Source of the DNA: Treponema sp.
GTDB taxonomy: Bacteria > Spirochaetota > Spirochaetia > Treponematales > Breznakiellaceae
Direction of reading: 5' to 3'
DNA length: 63,127 bases
Assembly: GCA_031274285.1 (NCBI GenBank)
Contig: JAISQJ010000064.1
Span: 1 to 63,127, forward strand
The translations under genes and the position numbers were made by a program. Below, piece by piece: positions 7,920-16,353 of the stretch; position 1 is the stretch's first letter; every line of letters begins with the position of its first letter. Below the pieces are notes generated by a model, which was not told the origin of the DNA, did not search any database, and worked only from the letters and a program-made list of their open reading frames with translations.

Positions 7920-8018
7920 GCCCCCGGCCAACCGGGGCTTGTCCATGGACAGGTCAAAATACGGTTAAAAATTTGTAGATTTTTCCGGTCCTAGTGTACT
8001 TAGAAAGGGCGGAAAGAC

Positions 8019-8024
8019 TATACT
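8019..8024 (+). promoter_or_regulatory. -10 box (TATACT) for the nucleotidase gene
   Basis: TATACT lies 32 bases before the ATG at 8056, leaving a leader of about 25 nt that contains AGGAGG (8044-8049). The -35 region is poor. The same TATACT -10 box recurs ahead of several other genes in the window. Confidence 0.5.
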
Positions 8025-8055
8025 AACCCATATTTACGATAACAGGAGGACGATG

Positions 8056-9636
8056 ATGAAACGATTGCTTCGGTTAATACCCCTGGCGGTATTGCTCTCC
8101 CTGCTTGTTTCCCCCCTCATGGCCCGGCCCGTACGGGATGTCGGCAGTCTGGGAAAAACCTATGAATTGGTGCTGCTCCACACCAATGACCACCACGGGG
8201 CTATTCTGCCCAACAACGGGCAAGGGGGGCTGGCGGAGGTCGCCGCCTTTGTAAAGCAGGTCCGTGCGGAGAACCCCTATGTGCTGCTGGTGGACGCCGG
8301 GGACATTAACACCGGGCCGGCCCTTTCCAATATGTTTTCCGCGGAGCCGGATTTCCTGGCCTACAACATGATGGGCTATGACGCTGCCACCATGGGGAAC
8401 CACGAGTTTGATAAAAACCAGGATCAACTGCTTAAGCAGATCGATCTGGCCAATTTCCCCTTTTTCAGTTCCAATATAAAAACCGCGGACGGAAATTTTT
8501 TTGGGGGACGCCAATACCTGATAAAGAATTTCGGCGGCCTCAAAGTGGGGCTTTTCGGCATCACTACCCTGAGAACCCGGATTATCGCCAGCCCCGACAG
8601 GAGCCTGGTCTGGCTTAACGAGATCGATGCCGCCAGGGCCGCGGTGGAGGCGCTGAAGCAGGAAAAGGTTGACCTTATCATCGGCCTTACCCATATCGGG
8701 GATGTGAAGGAGGGGCCGGATCATATCATCTCCCCGGAGCTGGCCGCCGCGGTTCCCGGTATCGATATTATTATTGACGGCCACTCCCACAGTTTTTTTG
8801 CGGCCCCCAAGAAGGTGGGGAACACCTATATTGTTACCGCCAATGAATGGGGCAAATATGTGGGTTACGGGAAAGTCACCGTGACGGACGGGCGGCTTAC
8901 GGGCTTTGACTGGAAGCCGGAGCAGATCAACACCGCGGAAAAGCAAAGCTACGCCCCCAACGCGGCAATCACCGCCCTGCTGGCCCCCTACATTGAAAAG
9001 GCCAACGCCAGCCTTAAAGAAGTGGTGGGGGAAGCGGCGGAGGATTTTGTCTTTGGCAACCGGCTTACCCGGTACCAGGAAACTTCTCTGGGGAACATGA
9101 TCACCGACGCCAATGTGTGGTACTTCAAGACCGTGTTTAACCAGGACATTGATTTTGCCTTCCACAACGGCGGAAATATCCGGGCCCCCCTGGCCAAAGG
9201 CCCCCTGACCCAGGAAAACATTCTGACCGTCCTGCCCTTTGAAAACTACCTGTACATCGTGTCCCTAAAGGGTTCCGCAATTATCGAACTTTTTGATTTT
9301 ATCGGCACCATTCCCCAGGGCGCCGGGGGCTTCCCCCAGTTCTCCCGGGAAGTGCGCTACACCATCGATAAAACCCCGGGCCAGGACCGGGGGGTAATCA
9401 AGGACCTTACTATCGGGGGCCGGCCGGTGGACCCGAACCGGACCTACCGTTTCTGCACCAACGATTACCTTTTGGGCGGGGGCGACGGTTATACGGCCCT
9501 TACCAAATCGGAAAATCCCTTTAACACATCCCTGCTTCTTTCCTACGTGACGGTTGAATACATCAAGGCCCAGGGCGGGGTGATCCGTCCCGCTTTGGAC
9601 GGCCGGCTCACGGTTATCGGTGGCGCCACGCCCTAA
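8056..9636 (+). CDS. Secreted 5'-nucleotidase / metallophosphoesterase (UshA-like)
   Basis: It should hydrolyse nucleoside 5'-phosphates (and possibly 2',3'-cyclic nucleotides) outside the inner membrane. The 526-residue product begins with a signal peptide (KRLLRLIPLAVLLSLLVSPL). The N-terminal metallophosphoesterase domain has TNDHHG, DAGDINTGP, MGNHEFD, GLTHIGD and DGHSHSF, which supply the two-metal ligands. The C-terminal 5'-nucleotidase domain has NGGNIR and TVLPFENYL. Of two adjacent ATGs the second (8056) is taken, because AGGAGG is 6 nt from it but only 3 nt from the first. A strong hairpin follows the gene. It fits with the BMP importer nearby as a nucleotide-scavenging pathway (inference). 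Confidence 0.93.
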   Translation: MKRLLRLIPLAVLLSLLVSPLMARPVRDVGSLGKTYELVLLHTNDHHGAILPNNGQGGLAEVAAFVKQVRAENPYVLLVDAGDINTGPALSNMFSAEPDFLAYNMMGYDAATMGNHEFDKNQDQLLKQIDLANFPFFSSNIKTADGNFFGGRQYLIKNFGGLKVGLFGITTLRTRIIASPDRSLVWLNEIDAARAAVEALKQEKVDLIIGLTHIGDVKEGPDHIISPELAAAVPGIDIIIDGHSHSFFAAPKKVGNTYIVTANEWGKYVGYGKVTVTDGRLTGFDWKPEQINTAEKQSYAPNAAITALLAPYIEKANASLKEVVGEAAEDFVFGNRLTRYQETSLGNMITDANVWYFKTVFNQDIDFAFHNGGNIRAPLAKGPLTQENILTVLPFENYLYIVSLKGSAIIELFDFIGTIPQGAGGFPQFSREVRYTIDKTPGQDRGVIKDLTIGGRPVDPNRTYRFCTNDYLLGGGDGYTALTKSENPFNTSLLLSYVTVEYIKAQGGVIRPALDGRLTVIGGATP

Positions 9637-9650
9637 GGCCGCTACGCCGC

Positions 9651-9689
9651 GCCTCCCGCTAAGGGCAACGTCCTTAGCGGGAGGCGTTT
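9651..9689 (+). terminator. Strong hairpin after the nucleotidase gene
   Basis: GCCTCCCGCTAAGG (9651-9664) pairs perfectly over 14 bp with CCTTAGCGGGAGGC (9672-9685), with a 7-nt loop. Only GTTT follows, so the T-run is short, but stem length and position make it the likely terminator of the nucleotidase gene. Confidence 0.8.
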
Positions 9690-9706
9690 CCCGCCTATCA
9701 CGCGTC

Positions 9707-9735
9707 TTGCCTGCCTTAAAGGGCGGCGGTATAAT
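9707..9735 (+). promoter_or_regulatory. Promoter of Uma2 gene, leaderless start
   Basis: TTGCCT (9707-9712), exactly 17 bases, then consensus TATAAT (9730-9735). The ATG of the Uma2 gene is at 9744, eight bases past the -10 box, which places the expected transcription start within one or two bases of the start codon. No ribosome site is present. Confidence 0.65.
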
Positions 9736-9743
9736 TTTAAAAT

Positions 9744-10310
9744 ATGTCGAACGCATACCGGGAAGAAGATACCTATACCTATGCGGATATCCTCACGATG
9801 GATGAAAAGACCAGGGCGGAGATCCTTGACGGCGAACTGTTTATGATGGCTCCGTCGGCCACGTATCATCAGATTATCAGCAGAGAACTCTCCGGGCAGT
9901 TGTGGCAGTTTTTACGGGGAAAGCCCTGCCAGGTATTCTCCGCACCCTTTGGCGTCAGGCTCTTTCCCCAGGCCGATCAAAGCGATGATACCTATGTGGA
10001 ACCTGATATTGTTGTTATTTGCGATCCTTCAAAGATAACGGCGGCCGGCTGTGAAGGGGCGCCGGATATGGTGATAGAAATTCTTTCCCCCTCCAATACC
10101 CGGCACGAGATGCTTATGAAGTTTAAGAAGTACCTTGCCGCGGGGGTAAGGGAATACTGGATTGTGGACGGGGAAGAGAAATCGGTGGAGGTGTTTATCC
10201 TTGACCGGGGCCGGTATATAGCCGGAATCTCCGGCGGGGATGACGAAATTCCGGTTTCGGTTCTGCCGGGTTGCCGTATTAAACTGCGGGAGCTGTGGCC
10301 GCGGGATTAA
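9744..10310 (+). CDS. Uma2-family putative endonuclease
   Basis: A 188-residue member of Uma2 (DUF820), a PD-(D/E)XK nuclease-fold family. Visible features are YTYADILTMDE near the N-terminus, the metal-site pattern VEPDIVVI (Asp of the PD motif) and PDMVIEILSPSN followed by MKFKKYLAAGVREYWIVD. The family is expanded in cyanobacteria and some other lineages; its substrate is unknown. It is expressed from a promoter with essentially no leader. Its stop codon overlaps that of glgA on the other strand by two bases. A second Uma2 gene lies about 10 kb away and shares SGEL-x-GQ and LRGKPC blocks, so the two are paralogues. Confidence 0.9.
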   Translation: MSNAYREEDTYTYADILTMDEKTRAEILDGELFMMAPSATYHQIISRELSGQLWQFLRGKPCQVFSAPFGVRLFPQADQSDDTYVEPDIVVICDPSKITAAGCEGAPDMVIEILSPSNTRHEMLMKFKKYLAAGVREYWIVDGEEKSVEVFILDRGRYIAGISGGDDEIPVSVLPGCRIKLRELWPRD

Positions 10311-11794
10311 GGCCGGCCGGCCCGGCAGCTTTCGTAGAGGGCAACGTATTTTTTCGCGGATTTTTCCCAGGAGAAATCTTTTTTCATTCCCCGTTGCCGC
10401 ATGACCTCGATCTGTTCCCGCCGGTTGTACCAGGCCCAGACCGCCCAGCCTACGGTGTTGTAGATGGCCTGGGGGTTTAATTCGTCAAACATAAAGCCCG
10501 TGCCTTCGCCGGTCTCCTGGTTATAATTCTCCACCGTGTCCGCCAGGCCCCCGGTGTTGCGGACAATAGGCAGGGCGCCGTAGGCCTGGGAGTACATCTG
10601 GTTAAGGCCGCAGGGTTCGTAAAGGCTGGGCATAAGGAAAAAGTCGCTCCCCGCTTCGACCAGGTGGCTCAGGTCCTCCTGGTAGCCGATGCGGCATTTG
10701 AAGTTGGGAAGCCGGGAGGAAAGGCCCTGTACTTCGTGTTCACACCAGGATTCCCCGGAGCCCAGGAGGACCAACTGGAGTTTCATGTCTTGGCAGATGG
10801 ACCAGGCGGAACCGTGGGCGGGGCCGAAGAGTTCGCCTACCCCCTTTTGGCTTGTTAAGCGGGTGACCATGCCGATAAGCGGCGTATCCGCATCCTGGGG
10901 AAGGCCGAATTCCCGCTGCAGGGCCTCCTTGGCCCTGGCCTTGCCCTCCCGGACCGCAGCGGCGTTGTATTTTTGGGGGATGTAGGGATCTTTGGCGGGA
11001 TTCCACACCGTAGTATCAATGCCGTTGAGGATCCCCGAATAGTCCGCGGAACGGTAACGCAGTACCCCGTCAAGGTGGAAGCCCTGGGCCTGTGTCTTGG
11101 TTTCTTCCGCATAATGGGGGGAAACGGTGTTGAGCTTGTCCGCGCTGTAGAGTCCGGCTTTAAGGAGGTTCATCTTGTCCCAGTCCTCAAAGCCCGCGTT
11201 GTAGAACACGTCCCAGCCCAGGCCGGCATAGCCGTAGTTATCCTTGCCGTAGATTCCCTGGTAACCCAAATTGTGGATGGTTAATACCGAGGATGCGGCG
11301 GCGAATTCCCCGCCCAGGGGCCGTTCCCAAAATTTCAGGTACACGTTCACCATGGCGGCGGGCCAGTCGTGGGAATGGAGTATGTCGGGAAACCAGCCGG
11401 TTTTGCGGCAGAGCTGGAACACGGAGCGGCTGAAAAAGGCGAAGCGCCGGGGGTTGTCCAAAAAATCCGGATCCCAGGGGTTTCCGTAGATCCCCTCCCG
11501 GCCGAAGAACTGTTCGTGGTCGATAAAGTAGACCCGGACAGGGTGCTTTTTGCCGGACCCCGGCAGGGGGGCGGTATAAACCGCGCACCATTCCTCGCCG
11601 CCCCCCATGGGAACCCCCATGGCCCCCTCCAGGAGGCTCAAAACGCCGCGATCGATGTCGTAGTAGCGGGGTATGACAATCCGTACCTCGTGCCCCTCTT
11701 TTGCCAGGGCAAGGGAAAGGGCGGATACCATGTCCGCCAGCCCGCCGGTCTTGGCGTAGGGATGGGCCTCGCTGGAGGCCATGAGGATCTTCAT
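10307..11794 (-). CDS. glgA: Glycogen synthase (ADP-glucose type)
   Basis: GT5 glycogen/starch synthase of 495 residues, transferring glucose from ADP-glucose to growing alpha-1,4-glucan in the cytoplasm. The N-terminus has the diagnostic SSEAHPYAKTGGLADM with the KTGGL substrate loop. The C-terminal GT-B half has LMPSLYEPCGLNQMYSQAYG and RNTGGLADTVE. The start is set at ATG 11792-11794, four bases after the ACT gene, since the frame upstream overlaps that gene and the family always begins with a short beta strand before the KTGGL loop. Its last codon overlaps the Uma2 gene tail-to-tail. No other glycogen genes are in the window. Confidence 0.95.
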   Translation of the reverse strand: MKILMASSEAHPYAKTGGLADMVSALSLALAKEGHEVRIVIPRYYDIDRGVLSLLEGAMGVPMGGGEEWCAVYTAPLPGSGKKHPVRVYFIDHEQFFGREGIYGNPWDPDFLDNPRRFAFFSRSVFQLCRKTGWFPDILHSHDWPAAMVNVYLKFWERPLGGEFAAASSVLTIHNLGYQGIYGKDNYGYAGLGWDVFYNAGFEDWDKMNLLKAGLYSADKLNTVSPHYAEETKTQAQGFHLDGVLRYRSADYSGILNGIDTTVWNPAKDPYIPQKYNAAAVREGKARAKEALQREFGLPQDADTPLIGMVTRLTSQKGVGELFGPAHGSAWSICQDMKLQLVLLGSGESWCEHEVQGLSSRLPNFKCRIGYQEDLSHLVEAGSDFFLMPSLYEPCGLNQMYSQAYGALPIVRNTGGLADTVENYNQETGEGTGFMFDELNPQAIYNTVGWAVWAWYNRREQIEVMRQRGMKKDFSWEKSAKKYVALYESCRAGRP

Positions 11795-11798
11795 ATTC

Positions 11799-12215
11799 CT
11801 AAAACTTTTCCACCACCGAAAGATTATTGTCTTTAATAATGCCAAGGCCCTTGTCGTGATCCGCCAATTTGAAAACCACCACCGCCTTGCCCACCGTTCC
11901 TTCCAGGGACGCGTAGAGGTACTCGATATTCACCTGGGACTGCTGGAAAAGTTCCATGATCCGGGCCAGGCTTCCGGGACTGTCGTCAATCTCCACCGCC
12001 GCCACATCGGAAACCCTGGTGGTAAAGCCCCCGTGGTTCAGGGCCTGCAGGGCGTCATCGCATTTGTCCACGATGATGCGCAGGATGCCGAAGTCCGCGG
12101 TGTCCGCGATGCTGATGGCCCGGATATTGATCCCCGCATAGGCCAGGGTCCGGGTTACTTCCGCCAGCCGGCCCGCGTTGTTTTCCAGAAAGACCGAAAT
12201 CTGCTTAATACCCAT
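11799..12215 (-). CDS. Tandem ACT-domain regulatory protein
   Basis: A 138-residue protein made of two ACT-like halves: the first starts GIKQISVFLENNAGRLAEV, the second VAAVEIDDSPGSLARIMELF. ACT domains bind amino acids or related small ligands. Small two-ACT proteins are commonly encoded beside phenylacetate-CoA-ligase-like genes, as here, where it follows such a gene by 9 bases. It probably senses an aromatic amino acid or acid for that enzyme (inference). It is followed four bases later by glgA, which appears to be an unrelated passenger in the same transcript. Confidence 0.88.
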   Translation of the reverse strand: MGIKQISVFLENNAGRLAEVTRTLAYAGINIRAISIADTADFGILRIIVDKCDDALQALNHGGFTTRVSDVAAVEIDDSPGSLARIMELFQQSQVNIEYLYASLEGTVGKAVVVFKLADHDKGLGIIKDNNLSVVEKF

Positions 12216-12224
12216 GTTATCCCC

Positions 12225-13526
12225 CTATAGTTTCCGGTTATCAACGACCCGCTTGGCCTTGCCAATGGACCGCTCAATGGTTTTAGGCTCCACCAGTTTT
12301 ACCTTAACCGCAATCTGGAGTCTGCTCTTCATAACATTCTCGATTCGGTTCCGCAGCACTTCAAGGCCCCTGGTTTCATCGCTGAAGAACTCCCGTTTAA
12401 CTTCCACCTGGAGTTCCACCTCGTCCAGGTGGCTCTCCCCCCGGTTCACCACGATGAGGTACTGGGGTTCGGTACCCTCAATCTCGATAAGGGCCTGCTC
12501 GATCTGGCTGGGGAACACGTTGACCCCCCGGATGATGAGCATGTCGTCGGTGCGGCCAAAGAGCCGGTGCATCCGCACGGTGGTCCGGCCGCAGGAACAG
12601 GGCTGGGGCATGAGGTAGGTGATGTCCCTGGTCCGGTAGCGGAGCAGGGGAGTGCCCTCCTTGGTGAGGGTGGTAAAGACCAGTTCCCCCTTTTCGCCGG
12701 GGGGCAGGGCTTTTCCGGTTTCCGGATCGATGATCTCCGGGTAAAAGAGGTCCTCGTTGATGTGGAGCCCGTCCTGGGCTTCGCATTCGAAGGAAACGCC
12801 GGGACCGATGATCTCCGTAAGGCCGTAGATGTCGTAGGCCTTCATACTGAAGCGGTTTTCGATCTCCTTCCGCATGTTCTCGCTCCAGGGCTCCGCCCCA
12901 AAGCAGCCCTTGGCGATGGGGAGCTTATGGAGATCGATCCCCGCGTCCGCCGCTTCCTCCGCCATGTAGAGGGCGTAGGAGGGGGTGCAGGTGAGCATGG
13001 TGGAGCCGAAATCCTGCAGCACCATGAGCTGCCGGGCGGTGTTGCCGCTGGACATGGGCAGCACCTCCGCGCCGATGTTCAAAGCCCCGTAGTGGGCCCC
13101 CGGTCCGCCGGTAAAGAGGCCGTAACCGTAACAGTTTTGCACGATGTCGTCCTTGGTACAGCCCGCCGCCGCCATGGTCCGGGCCATGGCTTCCCGCCAG
13201 ATGTTGATATCCTTCATGGTGTACTCGTCCACCACGGGCTTGCCGGTGGTGCCGGAACTCATGTGGACCTCCACGATCCGGTCCTTGGGGCAGGCCAGAA
13301 GGCCGTGGGGGTAGTTGAGCCGCAGATCGTCCTTGGTGGTAAACGGCAGCCTTTCAAGGTCCTTTAGACTGTGGATGTCCGCAGGCTTTATCCCCAGGCC
13401 GTTCATCTTTTCCCGGTAAAAAGCCACGTTGGAGTAAAGCATCTCCACCAGGTTCTTGAGACTGGCAAGCTGGAGCTTTTGCCGGGCCGCCTCATCCATA
13501 CATTCATACTCGGGATTAAAAATCAT
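12225..13526 (-). CDS. paaK: Phenylacetate-CoA ligase-like enzyme, copy 1
   Basis: An AMP-forming aryl-CoA ligase of the PaaK family, 433 residues. Motifs include [11 protein letters not shown] (P-loop-like ATP site) near residue 90, [10 protein letters not shown] near residue 215, YRTRDITYL near residue 290 and the C-terminal [17 protein letters not shown] domain. It activates phenylacetate or indoleacetate with ATP and CoA, or works in reverse to harvest ATP from aryl-CoA in fermenters (known for Ior-linked ligases). AAGGAAGG precedes the start. It heads a paaK-ACT-glgA transcript; a second homologue sits 3 kb away with iorAB. Confidence 0.92.
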   Translation of the reverse strand: MIFNPEYECMDEAARQKLQLASLKNLVEMLYSNVAFYREKMNGLGIKPADIHSLKDLERLPFTTKDDLRLNYPHGLLACPKDRIVEVHMSSGTTGKPVVDEYTMKDINIWREAMARTMAAAGCTKDDIVQNCYGYGLFTGGPGAHYGALNIGAEVLPMSSGNTARQLMVLQDFGSTMLTCTPSYALYMAEEAADAGIDLHKLPIAKGCFGAEPWSENMRKEIENRFSMKAYDIYGLTEIIGPGVSFECEAQDGLHINEDLFYPEIIDPETGKALPPGEKGELVFTTLTKEGTPLLRYRTRDITYLMPQPCSCGRTTVRMHRLFGRTDDMLIIRGVNVFPSQIEQALIEIEGTEPQYLIVVNRGESHLDEVELQVEVKREFFSDETRGLEVLRNRIENVMKSRLQIAVKVKLVEPKTIERSIGKAKRVVDNRKL

Positions 13527-13626
13527 GGTACCTTCCTTATTTTGAAGTCTAAGAAGATGGTTAGGATTTTCATTCTATCAGCGAATAGGGGTATTGAGAA
13601 GGGTATAAAAGGGGATGTACATGGGT

Positions 13627-13632
13627 TATACT
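13627..13632 (+). promoter_or_regulatory. -10 box (TATACT) for the histidine kinase gene
   Basis: TATACT places the transcription start near 13639, which rules out the upstream ATGs at 13615 and 13621 as starts for the kinase. The remaining candidates are ATG 13645 (about 5-nt leader) and CTG 13672, the latter with AGGAGG at 13661-13666. No clear -35 box is visible. Confidence 0.4.
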
Positions 13633-13644
13633 ATCAATGATTGT

Positions 13645-16326
13645 ATGAAAAAGCCATTACAGGAGGTTCTTCTGTCAGATTCTGCCGAGACGCCGCCCGG
13701 AAATCCGCTATTAAAATGGGTCTACGCGGTTTCCGGCGCCCTGGCGGCCTTCCTGGCGGGGATGGCCTTTCTGGTCCTTCTCCGGCCCTGGGCCGCGGCG
13801 CCGGGCCCCCTGCGGATAGACTTACGGGATTACCCCGTCTACCTAAAGACCGGCTTCAATGGGGCCGATATAAACCGCAGCCCCGGGGAAACCGTCTGGG
13901 ATGCGGTGCTGCCCGCGGGAGAGCAAAAGTCGGCGATCATAAAGGATGTCCTGCCCTGGAAAAACTCCCGGTCCTTTCTTTCTCCCCGCAGCGACTGGCC
14001 CGAGGAATTTACCATACTTATTCCCTTTGTCATGGATAAGGCCCGGATGGATCTGCTTAAAAATGATCCCCCGGTTTTTCCTGGCCTCTTTCTCGCCGGT
14101 ATCGGGGATAACTGGGAAATATTCCTAAACGGGAGGCCCGCGGCTTCCCAGGTGTCGCTGGACGAAAAGGGGCAGATTAAGGAACACCGGGCCTGGCGCA
14201 GCGTTACCAGCCCCCTGAGCCTAAACCTTTTCAGGGAGGGGGAGAATTACCTGGCCTTTCGGATCATCGGTTCCCCCTCTTACGGCGGCACCGGCCTTTT
14301 TTATGTGGCCCCCTATCATATTGACGATTACCGGATCATCTCGGTCCAGGCCCATGACCAGGGAGTTTTGATATGTTCCACGGTGTATGTTTTTGTGGGC
14401 CTTTATTATCTCCTGCTTTTTTATATGCGGCGGAAGGTGCGTTACAATCTTTATTACGGCCTTTTTTCCATTGCCATCGGCGTTTATTTTATGTGCAGGA
14501 ATCCTATTATCTACGGGATGATCAGCGATTCTGATACGGCCTATCGCTTTGAATCTATTTCCCTTTATTGGATGGTAATTTTTCTGGGGGCCTTTCTTGA
14601 GGAGCTTTACAATAACCGCCTGACCGTGGTGGTGAAGGGGTACAGCGTCTTTTGTATTATCCTTTCCCTAAGCTCCTGTATTTTTTCCATGGAATACGCC
14701 GACGATGCCCTGCGTCTGTGGCAGGTCTGCGGGGTGGCGGCCTTTCTTTTTATCCTTGGCCGCAGCGTGATTCTTTCTTTCATAAAACAGGTGCTGGCCA
14801 CCAAAAAAGAGATGTTCCGGGCCGAAAAAAACGCCGACCTTAGGGCCCTGGCCTATGATCTTCTCCAGACCCCCCAGGGAAATATTGTTATTATTATTTT
14901 TATTTTTACCGGAACCGTGGTCATAGACGTGGCAAATTCCCTGATGTTCCACACGGGGGCTGTTTTCTCCCGCTACAGTTTTTTTATGTTTAATATCTGT
15001 TCCGCCCTGATACTGGCAAGACACCTGGCCAGTTCCTACAACCAGGCCAACGAATTGAACCGCATCCTGGAAGCCACGGTGGCGGATAGGACCCGGGCCC
15101 TGGCGGAACAGGTGAAAATAGCGGAGTCCGCTTCCCGGGCCAAGAGCGAATTTATGGCCACCATGAGCCACGAAATCCGCACCCCTCTGAACGCCATTAT
15201 CGGACTGTCGGATATAGAGCTGCGCAAGGATCTGGACCAGGGCGCCCTCCAGGCCATCAAAAAAATACGGGGCTCCGGTACAACCCTTTTGGGGATTATC
15301 AACGATATTCTTGACATTTCCAAAATCGAGGCGGGAAGTTTTGAGATTATCCCCGTGGAGTACAGTACCGCAGCCCTTATCAACGATACGGTAAAGCTGA
15401 ACATCGTGCGGATTGGGGATAAGCCCATCACCTTTGAACTTAACGTGGACGAGGGGCTGCCAAGAAAATATTTTGGCGACGAACTGCGGATAAAGCAGAT
15501 ACTGAACAATATTCTTTCCAACGGAATTAAATATACCAAAAAGGGGAAAGTGGTTCTGGAGGTTTTCCCGGAGGGGGAGAATATCCTTGTGTGCAGGGTA
15601 AGCGATACGGGGATAGGGATACGGAAGGAAGACATGGACCGGCTTTTTACCGAATACAGCCAGCTTGATACCAAGGCCAACCGCAGGATAGAGGGCACCG
15701 GTTTGGGACTGGCGATTACCAAGATGCTTTTGGATCTGATGGACGGATCCGTCACGGTGGAAAGTGAATACGGCAAGGGTTCTGTTTTTACCCTGAAGAT
15801 TCCCCAGCAGGCCGCCGATCCCGAGCCCCTGGGGAAGGAACGGGTGGACCAGCTTAAGGCCCTTGAATATTTTGAAAACGAGGAACCGGAAGAACTTATC
15901 CCCGCCGCCATGACCGGTGCTATCCGGGTACTGGTGGTGGATGATGTGGATATTAACCTGGAGGTGGCCAAGGGGCTCATGGAGCCCTACGGCATCACAG
16001 TGGATACGGTTCTAAGCGGCAGAGAGGCGATAGAAAGAATACGGGCCGAAGAGCCCCGCTACGACATGGTGCTTATGGATCACATGATGCCGGAAATGGA
16101 CGGCATTGAGGCGGTACGGATCATCCGCCATGAAATTGACAGCGCCTATGCCAGGGAGCTGCCCATTGTGGCCCTTACCGCCAACGCCCTGGCGGGGAAC
16201 AGGGAAATGTTTTTGGAAAATGGGTTTACCGGGTATATCTCTAAACCTATCGACATTAAGCTGCTGGACGAAATGCTCAGGACCTTTGCGGGGAAGCGGG
16301 CCCGCCTCCCTGCGGAGAATCCTTAA
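13645..16326 (+). CDS. Hybrid sensor histidine kinase with 7TM-DISM sensor
   Basis: About 893 residues. Order: one N-terminal membrane segment, an extracytoplasmic beta-rich region (about 40-230) resembling the ligand-binding part of 7TMR-DISM receptors, then seven hydrophobic helices, a short coiled region, HisKA (SHEIRTPLNAII, His about 509), HATPase_c with the N, G1 and G2 boxes (NILSNGIKYT, DTGIGI, GTGLGLAI) and a C-terminal receiver (VLVVDDVDIN; phospho-Asp about 812 in MVLMDHMMP). It should sense an extracellular small molecule, possibly a carbohydrate, and phosphorelay to an unknown partner. No response-regulator gene adjoins it. The start is uncertain: ATG 13645 is used here, but the CTG at 13672 has a textbook AGGAGG. 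Confidence 0.92.
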   Translation: MKKPLQEVLLSDSAETPPGNPLLKWVYAVSGALAAFLAGMAFLVLLRPWAAAPGPLRIDLRDYPVYLKTGFNGADINRSPGETVWDAVLPAGEQKSAIIKDVLPWKNSRSFLSPRSDWPEEFTILIPFVMDKARMDLLKNDPPVFPGLFLAGIGDNWEIFLNGRPAASQVSLDEKGQIKEHRAWRSVTSPLSLNLFREGENYLAFRIIGSPSYGGTGLFYVAPYHIDDYRIISVQAHDQGVLICSTVYVFVGLYYLLLFYMRRKVRYNLYYGLFSIAIGVYFMCRNPIIYGMISDSDTAYRFESISLYWMVIFLGAFLEELYNNRLTVVVKGYSVFCIILSLSSCIFSMEYADDALRLWQVCGVAAFLFILGRSVILSFIKQVLATKKEMFRAEKNADLRALAYDLLQTPQGNIVIIIFIFTGTVVIDVANSLMFHTGAVFSRYSFFMFNICSALILARHLASSYNQANELNRILEATVADRTRALAEQVKIAESASRAKSEFMATMSHEIRTPLNAIIGLSDIELRKDLDQGALQAIKKIRGSGTTLLGIINDILDISKIEAGSFEIIPVEYSTAALINDTVKLNIVRIGDKPITFELNVDEGLPRKYFGDELRIKQILNNILSNGIKYTKKGKVVLEVFPEGENILVCRVSDTGIGIRKEDMDRLFTEYSQLDTKANRRIEGTGLGLAITKMLLDLMDGSVTVESEYGKGSVFTLKIPQQAADPEPLGKERVDQLKALEYFENEEPEELIPAAMTGAIRVLVVDDVDINLEVAKGLMEPYGITVDTVLSGREAIERIRAEEPRYDMVLMDHMMPEMDGIEAVRIIRHEIDSAYARELPIVALTANALAGNREMFLENGFTGYISKPIDIKLLDEMLRTFAGKRARLPAENP

Positions 16327-16353
16327 TTTCCTTCGGGTCCCGCTATCCCGCCG

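Noticed and set aside
12429-13367. 312-residue + strand frame antisense to paaK copy 1
   Set aside because: It has the His/Gly/Pro-rich composition of an antisense shadow and no recognisable motif, while paaK is unmistakable.
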